From the NCBI GenBank assembly GCA_002633005.1, contig NMRA01000036.1, positions 570,832 through 634,831 on the forward strand: a DNA stretch of 64,000 nucleotides. Direction: 5' to 3'. A program made the translations under genes and the position numbers. Below, piece after piece: positions 21,663 to 32,367 of the stretch (its first letter is position 1; every line of letters begins with the position of its first letter). The notes under the pieces were generated by a model that was not told the origin of the DNA, did no database searches, and worked only from the letters and a program-made list of their open reading frames with translations. This DNA is from Phoronis australis (lineage: Eukaryota; Phoronida; Phoronidae).

Positions 21663-22030
21663 TATAACATAGAAAATAAATCTGAAACTAAATAAGGCGA
21701 TCCAGATCCTCCCAAGGATACTATTGTTTCACGAAATGTAGAAAATAAATCGGTAAATAAAACAACAAGAATGGATCAACTGAAATTTGAAATTTTCGGA
21801 TGTAATAACTTCCTATGTCAACAGAAACAGAAATAAAGTAAAATCAAATACTATATGACAATTGACATATAAGATATGGTGCAACGAGTATGATACATTT
21901 TTGCGTAAAAAATGAATGACATATTTGAAGAAGTTTTTACGTTCAATCCATAAGGTTCTATTGTATTGAGCTTGTCTATCCAATATTGTTCTCTTTTGAG
22001 TCTGTGAGGGGTACTGGGGTGTTGGAGTAA
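21663..22030 (-). mobile_element. Second Penelope end segment, partly inverted
   Basis: Bases 21663-21727 directly repeat 20604-20668. Bases 21742-22028 are the reverse complement of about 21050-21345 and on the minus strand encode REQYWIDKLNTIEPYGLNV, the C-terminal end of the GIY-YIG protein. The two segments and the hairpin between them resemble the pseudo-LTR structure of Penelope-like insertions. Confidence 0.7.
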
Positions 22031-23040
22031 CCTCAACTTAAACGCCGACAAAAGTTGACAAAACACTATCTTATTGTGATAAGGGTTTGACGTACAGTGT
22101 ATTCACAAGACTTCGTTGGTGACAATGTTGTAACGCATTTGTACTTGGAGGTGAACAAATTTGTCAGTGCTTCAGGGATATACTTGAGATCGTAATGGAT
22201 CTTGAAGACTTCGGAAAGTCATTGATCAACTATGTAGTAACGCTTTTCGAGATTAAAAACGTGGTTACGATCAACCATGGGACAATACAGATTCAGGAAC
22301 ATAAGGATTCTGAACAGACACAAAGAACGGTCGGATTAAATTAACCTCCTAGACATTTGTAACATGTTTGCAATCAACGTATGCCAAACATACCTTTTGT
22401 CTTCTTGTTTGTTATAGAGCCGGGTAACCTGGACAGTTTCTAACACGTTTAATTGCAAGCGTAAACGACAACTAACAAAATAACTTTGGAAAAGTTTTGC
22501 TCTGTTGAATACTCATTCTCAGTTATGTCAAATAATAAACACGTATGTCAATTACCGTGTGTCTCGTTTTCGTTTTATCTTAATTTCTTGCACTAAATAC
22601 ACCAGATAACTATACCGGGAGAGGGTACTTGAGCATTTTTTGGACGAAGGTGCCGCTCTGAAAATTAAGATACCGGCTACTCATTTTCCCAGTTTTGTTT
22701 TAAAAATTCAAAAAGAAACCTTTATAGAGAGTATTTTGTTGACAATGGCACCCTTTTGGGCGCTTCGCCCACAACTCTTTTTCTATGGGAGTGCCCATCT
22801 CCCGTCTCAGTGGCGGAGGCTTACAGCATCGGAAATTAGCCTTTCAATCATGTCAGTGCTGCGCTGCCCATGAATCGTATTAATCTGGCAAACACAACTT
22901 TTTGAAATTGGAGTTTTGTTATTGTCTTTTGGCTTGATGTAAATCCAAAAAGGACAATTAGTTGCGTCAAAAGTCTCTTTTTGACAAACGAAAAATCAGC
23001 TTTGTCGCCAAGTCGTTTCACAAGTCGGTTAACACTATTC
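22031..23040. other. Unassigned sequence
   Basis: No gene seen. A short phrase at 22845-22875 (CAGTGCTGCGC and GCCCAT) is shared with 7005-7022, suggesting a dispersed repeat. Confidence 0.4.
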
Positions 23041-23049
23041 GGTCCATCT

Positions 23050-23560
23050 TCCCATCAGTGAAAGGTCTGTCACCACCCTGGAGAGGTATGGTGTGATTTA
23101 CGAATATAAGCGTGTGAGTACTGACAACTATATCGGTGAAACGGGTCGCCAGTTATCGACCAAAGTTAAGGATCATCGCAACCCCAAACTCAGACCCATA
23201 ACTACGTGCAGGAACATGCCAGAGATCTACATCACCAGGTCTCTGGTGAGGATTTCAGTACATGAGTTTACATCCAGATAAGTGGAAGCGTAGGATACGG
23301 GAGGCCAAGTTTGAACAGAGGTCCTGGACTTGTACTCGGACCTGCTACGGAGTTCCTCCACGACATTAGAGAATCCCCTTGGTGTTTTTATTGTTTTCAT
23401 TCCACAACGAAAGAGGGTGCATCTAGTGGTGAACCAAGTCCGTAAGATATGGAACAAACGGCTGTACACCGACAACCTCATGGTACGGCTTTTCGGTTCC
23501 AAAAGGTATCTTCATTTAATATTTTCATGGTTTAAATAGAACGCAGGAATATATACATAG
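23050..23560 (+). pseudogene. Decayed Penelope-like GIY-YIG fragment, second family
   Basis: Bases 23090-23200 read GVIYEYKR then DNYIGETGRQLSTKVKDHR, a GIY-YIG core different from the one at 20.8 kb. Further on, in other frames, KWKRRIREAKFEQRS and GYGVPP resemble the C-terminal tail of such proteins (about 23280-23350). At least two frameshifts and a stop break it. The following non-coding part (23333-23465) is similar to 36951-37080, and 23463-23570 to 38641-38745, so a dispersed family with shared 3' ends exists here. Confidence 0.6.
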
Positions 23561-24833
23561 TCTCAAGCTGATATCTCATTTTTATTCAAAATTATGGTTT
23601 CATTAACTGAGCAATTGTCAGGATATTTAAAAATATTTGCTCAAATAAATCCATCCATCCTAGTTTTCTAGCCCGGGGGTTGTCCCATAGGAGGGGCTGG
23701 TGGGGATAAGCCGCCAAGTGCCCTGTCATTTATCGTATCTTGTCAGTATTTCGGCTTCATGGTATCACTGTGGGTGGGTAAGAGAAAGAAATGAGAGATT
23801 TCGTCATTTGGTAAGGATATTCATTTTTCCAGTCACTTGGATATTACATTGGTCTGGATTTTGAATGTGCCACCCCCTACCCATTATACGGAAGAGAACC
23901 CCTGGTAAAGAAACATCATTCATCTCTTGCGACATCACGGTCTATTTACGCAAGAAGTACGTTTAATCACAGAGAATTTAAACGAAGCTGCAGTCTTGGA
24001 ATGTTTCAATCGACCACCGACACGCAATAGAAGATTTCCGTCAACAAACAGGTCTAGATTACAAACTGTTCTCAAGGTTATTTCAAACCTTATTTAGTGG
24101 TCTCCATTCTAACTCGTATATCAAAAAACTAAACTTTCTCAAACAGTAAAAGTATATATTTTCTGAAAGGAAAGAGATCAGAAATTATAAAAATGGTTTT
24201 TTATTTATGTACCATTATTATTTTTACGTAAAAACCCTTTTAAGTCAAAATTTCATTTTTAGGAAAGGTACATTCATAGCAAAATAACATATCTGTCGAT
24301 TTTAATGAAACCTTTTTAAATGAAAACTGCACCAGTTACCTCAAACATGCTGTTAGGAATTTCGATTAGTCTGTTCGTTTGGTTTCTGTGACAAAATAAC
24401 TCCCAAAACGTAAGGTATTTTTTGTGAAACATTGAAGTCGTATTCGTCTTTGTTACAATACGCCAAAACTAGGCCTTTATATCAAAAATCCAACAGTGTT
24501 TTTGAGATTGATAACTAAATATTAAGTTTGGAAAGGTTAAGCGAAATCCACCGAGCCGTTTCCGAGAACTCGTGTTCCTAGGTTCAAATAAAGTCGATCT
24601 GCCGAAGCCGAGAAAATGCCGATTAAACTGGGACGAGTGAAAATCTCAGTCTTCGGTTAATTATTCGGTGAAAACTTGTTTTTGGTACACATAACCGAAA
24701 CAAGCCTTAGCTATGTTAGCTATTTCAACATTCACTCGCAATGTCAACTGATTTTGCAGTGCGTAGTTAACTTAATTATCATTAAAACGTACCGTTCCCA
24801 GCCAACTGTTACTGTTGTTTCCGACCTATATTT
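23561..24833. other. Unassigned AT-rich sequence
   Basis: Nothing recognised beyond a GC-rich phrase near 23670-23720. Confidence 0.45.
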
Positions 24834-25101
24834 TAAAGGCGAAGGCAACATTTTTCCATGTCATTTTGAGCTAAAATAAGGTTGGTTGGTTATCCTAGAC
24901 ATATTTTCCACTTAATTACAGCTTTTCGTAATTTTATGAATTACTCGTCCGCTACTCCGGAAGTGACGTTTTAGGAGGCAAGCATTTCGCGCCAACTTCT
25001 TTTCATATAGTCTGACTGTGAGAGCTGCCGAGTCAGTCATTGTTCTACCTCGGTTGTGTTAAGTTCCGTCGTCGTTTGCTTTCATTTACTAGTCAGTCAA
25101 C

Positions 25102-25157
25102 ATGCCACACTGTTGCTGCGTACCAGGATGTACTAATTATCGGCTCACGCGCGCTTT
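25102..25157 (+). CDS. THAP-domain protein start (P-like transposase or related), cut by N gap
   Basis: The frame opens MPHCCCVPGCTNYRLTRA and runs into the N gap at 25158. The start Met, the early Cys cluster and C-x4-C spacing (CVPGC), then basic residues, are the beginning of a THAP zinc-coordinating DNA-binding domain, whose later CxxH pair would lie in the gap. In P elements this domain binds subterminal sites of the transposon. It sits directly inside the left terminal repeat, as expected for the transposase gene. A domesticated THAP gene is unlikely given the flanking inverted repeats. Confidence 0.65.
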
Positions 25158-25683
25158 NNNNNNNNNNNNNNNNNNNNNNNNNNNNNNNNNNNNNNNNNNN
25201 NNNNNNNNNNNNNNNNNNNNNNNNNNNNNNNNNNNNNNNNNNNNNNNNNNNNNNNNNNNNNNNNNNNNNNNNNNNNNNNNNNNNNNNNNNNNNNNNNNNN
25301 NNNNNNNNNNNNNNNNNNNNNNNNNNNNNNNNNNNNNNNNNNNNNNNNNNNNNNNNNNNNNNNNNNNNNNNNNNNNNNNNNNNNNNNNNNNNNNNNNNNN
25401 NNNNNNNNNNNNNNNNNNNNNNNNNNNNNNNNNNNNNNNNNNNNNNNNNNNNNNNNNNNNNNNNNNNNNNNNNNNNNNNNNNNNNNNNNNNNNNNNNNNN
25501 NNNNNNNNNNNNNNNNNNNNNNNNNNNNNNNNNNNNNNNNNNNNNNNNNNNNNNNNNNNNNNNNNNNNNNNNNNNNNNNNNNNNNNNNNNNNNNNNNNNN
25601 NNNNNNNNNNNNNNNNNNNNNNNNNNNNNNNNNNNNNNNNNNNNNNNNNNNNNNNNNNNNNNNNNNNNNNNNNNNNNNNNNNN
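25158..25683. other. Assembly gap
   Basis: 526 undetermined bases inside the first P-like element. Confidence 0.99.
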
Positions 25684-25685
25684 CA

Positions 25686-25796
25686 ATCCCTAAATCCAAC
25701 GTAGTTGAGTTCTCTACTAACCTATCTTGCCGCAGAATACTCGCCGATGGAAAGTGGTGGCGACAATTGTTGAAAAAGAGCACAAAACAAAAGTAG
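25686..25796 (+). CDS. C-terminal tail of the P-like element ORF (partial)
   Basis: After the gap an open frame of 36 codons ends at TAG 25794-25796. It contains LSCRRILADGKWWRQLLK and a lysine-rich end. It sits between the gap and the right terminal repeat, so it may be the end of the gene that starts at 25102. No domain is identifiable in it; the link is positional inference. Confidence 0.35.
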   Translation: MPKSNVVEFSTNLSCRRILADGKWWRQLLKKSTKQK

Positions 25797-26205
25797 AATA
25801 GAACAGATTCGCACGGTAAAGTCAACGCAAAACCAAGTGGCGGGAAACGCTTGTGTCCTAAAACGTCACTTCCGGAGTAGCGGACGAGTAATTTATAAAA
25901 TTACGAAAAGCTGTAACTAAGTGGAAAATATGTCTAGGATAACCAACCAACCTTATTTTAGCTCAAAATGACATGGAAAAAGGTTGCCTTCACCTTTAAG
26001 CAGGTCACAGTTCATTGTTATACACCTAGCCAGTACACGTCACGTGCTGGAAGACTGATACGAAACCAAGTAAAAATGGATAACAAAAATCGAATCGGTG
26101 GTTAAAGCATGTCGTTAGCATGAGATCGAAACATCGAAGTGCCAATTTATTAATTGAATTAAGGAATTAGGGTGAGGAATTTTCTCTTTTCACAACTTGT
26201 TGTGT

Positions 26206-26571
26206 TCATGACCACAGAGGCCTGAGGCGTCTCCTAGCATTAGTTTCAACGCCAACGGTCGTGTGCATGTAGAAACACAACTCCCTTAGGATCAAAACCA
26301 CATTTTGTTTTTTTCCCGCCGCCATTCTATCATAAGTACACCTCGTTGACTCAATGTTATGGCGACCTTGTGAATGAAGGGACTGAGGGTATCCGAAGCT
26401 GTTCTTTACCTGGCGAGTGATTGGGTTTGATTGAAAGTCCTTTAACCTTTGATCTCGGATAAGTAGTAAACAAATATCCACGCGGTTGTGCTGTTCCAAG
26501 GTGGTTCTGCTTTTTTTTCTCGCTACGCGGTATATATTTTGTATTTGAAGTTCCCCGAGAGGAAAGATAAT
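26206..26571 (-). other. Open frame of unknown nature beside the BEL/Pao relic
   Basis: About 120 residues stay open on the minus strand, basic, with IRDQRLKDFQSNPITRQVK in the middle. No domain recognised. It might be eroded integrase sequence or chance. Confidence 0.2.
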
Positions 26572-26579
26572 GTATGAAA

Positions 26580-28560
26580 TATTATAAAAATGGCCAATTT
26601 TCGTGAATAAGGTTTGAGGGATCCTTAAGTAAATCAAAACCACTAGCAGAGAGTAAACTTGATTCCCTTTCAAAACAGTCTCTCTGAACTGATTTAATTA
26701 TCTCAAATTCTACGTTGTCTATTTCAGACAAAACAGCTGCTGTCTGTTTTAGCTTCTCGAGCTCGGTCAAATGTTTTCTTCAATGTTCTCAAGAATTTCT
26801 TAATTCAAATGAAAGTGGAGCATCCCAGTCCGCTTTCTCAGACGACATTCTCTGTAACAGCCACTATATCCTTAAAGCTCGTTCTATATGCAAAGAATCA
26901 TGCAGCAAATGCAAATTTTTAAGACCTGACGAGCGATCATCAGGATCAATAGCCTTCATTACATTCTTGGAGTTGGAAATACATTTTTGCTACCGTAAAC
27001 CACCACTCTTGCAGAGTTCTTTGGTATTATCAATCAGGTCAACTGCTTCTTGTTCTAAACTAACAGACATTAAGCCACCATCAACATAAAACGTGTTCTT
27101 CACAAATTTGGAAGCTTTAACGCCAAATTCTGCTTCACCATCAATAGCAGTTTTTGAAGCTGTAATTTCCCCAACCCGAAGACAAAGTTTGTCGAAATAA
27201 ATTCATTTTCATACGAAATTCAGTTTGTGATCTGTCAACATCATTATCCTCCCACCATAAAAGTCTCATTCAAGAATTTGTTATTTTTCTCCACGTAGAA
27301 CTTAACTGGCGAGACATCGACTCAAGGTCGCAGACAAATGCTTATGGTTCTTGTCTGAATCTACATAAAAAGCCAATAAAATCATTAGTCAGATTTAGTC
27401 CAGAAAGAAAATGATCATTGAGAGACCTTGGCACTACAGCCAAAAATCACGCATGGTTTATCTGGTTTTACCATGGTAAACACCGTGATGTGGAAGGTAA
27501 TTCCTGTCGTCACCACCTAACTCTGCTTCTGGGCCTTTCTCAGCAAATTTAGAAAAAAAGTCATCCAGAAACCTAAAGAAATCATTTCTATAATAATCTG
27601 ACTAAGACGATGTTCAAGTAACCGCGGCAAGGAACAATCAACACTCTACAATCCTGCATAACAAGGTTAGATGCTTTAAATGGCAACGGCATTACATAAT
27701 GACCGTCATTACGCTGACGTATGCCTCATTTTAATATCTCAAGAAATTTCATGTCATTCTAAGACAGCAAATCCTCTTCTTGACAAAGTCGAGTTCCACC
27801 AACTTAACTGGGTGGGTTTTCACTCACTGAAGAGGTCAAGCTAATCTGAATTATGAACAAAACATCAAGAACACGAGGGTTAATATCACGTGATGAACGC
27901 AGATACTCAGGAGGACCAAAAGTCATAACTCTGTGGGTAACTCATAATAAGTTTTAGTGTCTATTATGCCAACTATGCCCCAACCCAAGTCAGTTCTCTG
28001 TCCAAATGGACCACCTCCGGTGTTCGCAGAAGGCCCGAAGACAGTAATACCTTATCAAAAGTCATATTTCACAGTCACAAGCTCATGAAAAATACTATGC
28101 AAATGCGGCCACTGTTCCGCCACACCGGGGGATGGTATGTGGGAAAGATTAGCCACAATCACCTGAAGGTTAAACTTAGTAGGGAGTCTGAACAATTGAA
28201 CCCAAGCCCAGACAAACCCTCTAATCGATTAGTGTCAATCCTCATTTTTGACAACCACAATATTGATTTAACACCAGAACACCTAAAGATTTGCATGCGT
28301 TTCTCTGAATAACACAAGTTGCCTTGGTAAGGTGTATCCAATAACGCGTAGATAATTAACTAATTGTCGGCGGTGTCATAATGTGGCGGGCACTGCCTTC
28401 CAAAGGCTTAGACAACGCATTATTTTCTCAGCATCAGACTTAAGCTCATCATTTCTTTCAGTAATGTGTGATTGGGTTTAGCATAAGCGAAACAACCTTT
28501 GACCAACTATCAGACTTCTGATTGTTTTGCCATCTCAGATTTGGAAGGGATCGAATAGTC
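26580..28560 (-). pseudogene. BEL/Pao LTR-retrotransposon pol relic
   Basis: Several frames on the minus strand read in the order of a BEL/Pao polyprotein. Protease-like YALLDTPYQ is near 28350 (Asp-Thr-Pro where Asp-Ser/Thr-Gly is expected). The linker GQRTDLGWGIVG is near 28010-27975. The start of the reverse transcriptase, NDGHYVMPLPFK, is near 27705-27670. YLPHHGVYH is near 27505-27477. FVKNTFYVDGG, the catalytic-site region, is at about 27105-27070, followed by a KAIDPDDRSSGL region. Directly after a WRKHLTELEKLKQ segment (26775-26745) comes IIKSVQRDCFERE, the entry to the integrase region, so the RNase H part has been deleted. Many stops and frameshifts. No LTRs were recognised. Confidence 0.75.
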
Positions 28561-28895
28561 TTTCACCATGGAGACGCACAGGGTGGCACCGTTTGCAAGT
28601 GTTTCACTGGAGTATGTTCTTGCAACCTTCAAAAATGTGACCCTCGTTGTAACACCCGAAACAAAGACGCTTGTCACCAATGAAAGGTTTACGGGCTTTG
28701 AACAAGTAATTTACCACAATTACTCGAACGATGCAAACCACCATAAAACAGACAATTGCTTGATTTACTTTCGAATTTGTTACTCGTGCGCATACTGCCT
28801 TTTTAGTTAGATTATTAAACGCTTGATTTTGATGTTATTGTCTTGTTTGCTTGATACGAAGTTATTGGGTTATAGGCAATTATTTACTTCGTTTA
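28561..28895. other. Unassigned sequence
   Basis: An 80-residue plus-strand frame at 28568-28810 shows no recognisable domain. It lies upstream (minus sense) of the protease-like part and may be eroded gag sequence. Confidence 0.3.
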
Positions 28896-29938
28896 CAACT
28901 GTTAGCCAGCATTGCGCAGGGGGTGGTTCCAATTTCTGGTACGGTGGACCTTTGATATTTTACAAAGATCGATACTGTTTTGTTTTCAGTAAGGCAGCTT
29001 AATTAGGGGGAAGGGAAATCTGTATACACGCCGCAGCCCTGACCCGTGCCTCAGATGTTGCCCTGCTTGAGAATGCGTCGTTGGTTAGATCCAAGAATCA
29101 CGATTGGGAATGTTTGGAACTGAGCTCATTTGTAAACAATGTAGCCAATGTTTTGAGACACACGCTTTGAATAGTCACTACATGATGGACACAAATACAA
29201 TATTTTATTCATGTCACTTCCTACTTATTAGCAGACAATCAGAGTAATGAATTGTCGGAGTTCTGGTTTCGGAATTGTGGACATTCGAAGTAGTGAACTT
29301 TCGAAGATAGCGAACCTTCGGTGCAGGGAACCTTCGGAGTAATGGACTTTCAGAGTAGTGAATAGTGACATGTAACTTTGGAAATCTTTTCCATCAAATT
29401 TGTTACTAGTATGGAGCCTGTGTACCACTGACATAGATTGACAGGGGAATACTTTCTTCATTGACCGAAGTTTTTATTAGGTCTAGACCTAGTTTTCCCA
29501 AATTCTATGAACATGTTCGTTTCCTCAGTGCAAGAACACTCGGTAGTTAGTGCTTGATTTTTGTTTGAGCAACGACAGAGGACAGCCTATAGTGAACTTA
29601 CCGTCGGCGTGTACTGGATTTAAAAGAATGGAAGCACACACACACGTGTACACGCGCATGCATGTCAATCCACCAATCCAGTGGACATTGGATGAACATC
29701 AATCATTTGATGATCACCTTCAATTCGAAATTTGAAATGCCTGCACCTTAACATACTATGCTAGCATTGCAAATACACCGAAATAGCAGATAACAATCAT
29801 ATTTTCTGCAGTTTTGTTTCTTGGTCGATTTTAAGACATTCACGCCACACTACTTTTTTAGAGCTCTTTCGCTGCTTTAAAGCTTAGCTAGTTACAGATT
29901 TTACTGCTATACTCCCTTGTTATCCTACGGTGTATCGT
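28896..29938 (+). mobile_element. Non-autonomous hAT-like transposon, copy 3 (partial)
   Basis: The start CAACTGTTAGCCAGC is a mutated form of the family terminus. Blocks 28906-29030, 29030-29420 and 29455-29938 follow the same order as in copies 1 and 2, including the ACCTTCGGAGTAATGGAC-type short repeats at 29280-29370. It stops at CCTACGGTGTATC, lacking the last 280 bp of the family. A foldback element begins just beyond. The middle part (about 700 bp of copy 1) is also deleted. Confidence 0.75.
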
Positions 29939-29948
29939 TGGCCATACA

Positions 29949-30329
29949 GGTGAAAGTTACGACGTTAAATTACGTGTGTAAGATAATTGTTGATAGACGC
30001 GTAATTAATTGCGGCGCACAGAAATTATTTGTGGCGTAAAGTAATTATTTGCGGTGTAAAGTAATTACTTGCGGCGTAAGGAAAGTTTGTAGGACGTAAA
30101 ATAATTATTTGCGGCGTAAAAGTAACTTCTAGCGCTGCAAAAACTTACTTTAAGCCGTAATGTAATAATTACTTTACGCCGCAAATAATTACTGTACGCC
30201 GCAAATAGTTACTTTACGCCGTAAATAATTACTTTACGACGCAAATGATTACTTTACGCCGTAAATAATTACTTTACACATCTAACAAGAATTCACTTAC
30301 GCACGTAATTTAACGGCGTAACGTTCACC
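29949..30329. mobile_element. Foldback element with 20-bp internal repeat arrays
   Basis: Termini GGTGAAAGTTACGACG (29949) and inverted GGGTGAACGTTACGCCG (ending 30329) continue as TTAAATTACG on both arms. Inside, about six copies of a 20-bp unit (TAATTATTTGCGGCGTAAAG) run one way at 30000-30125 and the complement (CTTTACGCCGCAAATAATTA) runs the other way at 30160-30275. No coding sequence. Target duplication not clear. Confidence 0.8.
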
Positions 30330-30610
30330 CATTTGGCGAACGATTAGTGTCTTGAGAACAATTGCAGTACTGCTGTGTGCCCGAACATCTTGGCTGCGTT
30401 TATGGTGGACTGGACTGTCATGGACAAGTGCGTATTTGGCAGCAACTTATTTCTTACATGTCTTATGAACTCCGTAACCAGAGAGGTTAAATGCAAATAT
30501 GAACTGTTCAAGTACAAGCAAACGGGAACGAAGTAAATATAACTGACGAAGTAACTCAATTAACAAAGTGCTAACAGTTATTATTATTTCCATTCACTTT
30601 ATACACTGTA
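30330..30610. other. Unassigned sequence with one minus-strand frame
   Basis: A 71-residue minus-strand frame (30559-30344) ends KMFGHTAVLQLFSRH. Unrecognised and without splice support. Confidence 0.25.
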
Positions 30611-30612
30611 CA

Positions 30613-30771
30613 GCGGCGGATTTAAAGGGGGCCAAGGGGGTCATGCTCCCCCCTAAAATTCTACCAGATTCCATTTGGCAGTTCAGGGGTACGAATGTCT
30701 GACGGGCAAAAGCTTGGCTAATTCTCTGCCCTGCCCCCCCAACTCAAAATCCTGGATCCGCCCTTGTTGAC
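30613..30771 (-). mobile_element. MITE of the CGGATCCAGG family, copy A
   Basis: About 160 bp with imperfect inverted ends CAGCGGCGGATTTAAA and CAAGGGCGGATCCAGG. The body shares CCATTTGGCAGTTC, GTCTGACGGGCA and AACTCAAAATCCTG with copies at 35407 and 40983. No clear target duplication is preserved here. Confidence 0.7.
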
Positions 30772-32300
30772 GTAATTTGGACCCGGAAATAAAAATAGAC
30801 GTGTCGTCACACTGGGTCCAAAACGTCATGATGACGTCATGCTAACCATTCCTATAAGCTTGTGTTAGCATTCGGTTAGTTATTTACCAAGGCCGCTAGT
30901 GCATATTTAATCTACTAACTGGTAAGCCGCTGGGAACATAACGATCCCGAATATAAGACCTTGGCAGTACACATACGCTGTTATACTGAACGATTGAAAA
31001 AAATAGTCAAGGTCGTAGCCATAACAATGGTTTTTCAGAAATGCATCTGTTAACTGAAAGCCGACAGAATTGTGTGCCATACAAAATTTTCGAATTACTG
31101 TTTTATTATTACCCTAACATTAAAATACCGGGAAAAACATCATCTACACCATTACGGTATCATTTTCTCTATTTTAGACTCCGTCCATCCTAAGGACTGC
31201 CAGGAGACGTGACTGGACTCCCGAAAGATCATGAAGACATAAATTTAGTTAGGCAATTATTTCTTCTTTTCATTTATATCTGCACTGTTCTAGCATCCAA
31301 TGACACAAATAAACAAATGACTGCACTGAGGTGTAATTTTAATAATAAGTACCTTCACGAAAGGTATATTCTGCTTACCCTAACAAAGTCCCTGGTGCTG
31401 CAAGTGCAACCGACTACTAAGGGGAAAGAATTAGTGTGAACGTCAGTTGTTCTGGAACAACTTGATACCCAAGGGAAATTGGCATCAAATTGTTCCAGAT
31501 AAAGGGGTTCTAGAGGTAGGCCTAAGACACAGCATAATTAAAGTAATAAGGTCAACTAAATTCGCGGGCAGTAACAGTCCCAAAGATAGGATTGATTGGG
31601 ATTTGGGGACCTCGCAGCCTACAATGTACCAATTTGAAACATATCATACCAAATCCTTATATTGAATGAATCTTGTGTTCCAAATCATTACATGAACAAT
31701 TTTTTTATTTTCATGATTATTGTCACATTTAGTGATCAATGGTTAGATTATTGAATTATCTTAATCACAGACTTTGACACCAGGAAACACATAAAATGGA
31801 AAGTCAAATACATTACCAACATTGAACATGAAATTAATCACACTTCCTGCAAGAACATTGCTCAAGATTGTACTATATAATTTTCAGTACTGCAGTAATC
31901 AAAAATCAGAAACCTGTCAGGTTGTTTTAGACACACATGCCTATATGTAAGGTTGCGCCTAGTTGCATATGCCTAAATACGTACATAGACGATAATTATT
32001 TCATATTCCAGTATTTTATACATCCAGTATTTCGCAAGCCAAGCATTTCATAATCGTACAACTTAGCGATTCAGTATTAAATTTAAAGAAAACGTTTTTG
32101 GTATAATTAAATATGTTTCAAGACATAGTCATTGTTTACTTATTTTCTGTTGATTTCACTCGAGACAAGGACTGATACTTCGAATCTTGTATCTTTGCGT
32201 TAACAAAGGGTAGAGTATGAATTCAATGCCCTTTACTAATTTGACCTCAGACAATAAAGTGACGTAAGAATAAAGAACGTCACCCTGACGCATTTTTCAT
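30772..32300. other. Unassigned AT-rich sequence
   Basis: No convincing exon or repeat. Two plus-strand frames (31209-31439 and 31447-31665) are of unknown meaning. Confidence 0.4.
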
Positions 32301-32367
32301 GGCTGCCTTTATGAAGACAAGTCGCTTCTAAAGTTCTAATGAAATATTAATTTTGCGAAAGATTATT

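Larger units (their letters stand above)
24834..25998 (+). mobile_element. P-element-like DNA transposon with THAP start, copy 1 (interior in N gap)
   Basis: Terminal inverted repeats of about 150 bp: TAAAGGCGAAGGCAAC from 24834 and its complement with one change ending 25998. They continue through CTCCGGAAGTGACGTTTTAG and its inverse. Between them lie a THAP-type start codon region at 25102 and, after 526 N, the tail of an open frame. P-family transposases begin with a THAP DNA-binding domain, so the element is assigned to the P superfamily. The flanking 8 bp (CTATATTT and AGCAGGTC) do not match, so the expected target duplication is not preserved. Confidence 0.75.

Noticed and set aside
25040-25825. 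Frames of about 200 residues across the N gap
   Set aside because: Almost entirely undetermined residues; only the THAP start and the short tail are supported by real bases.
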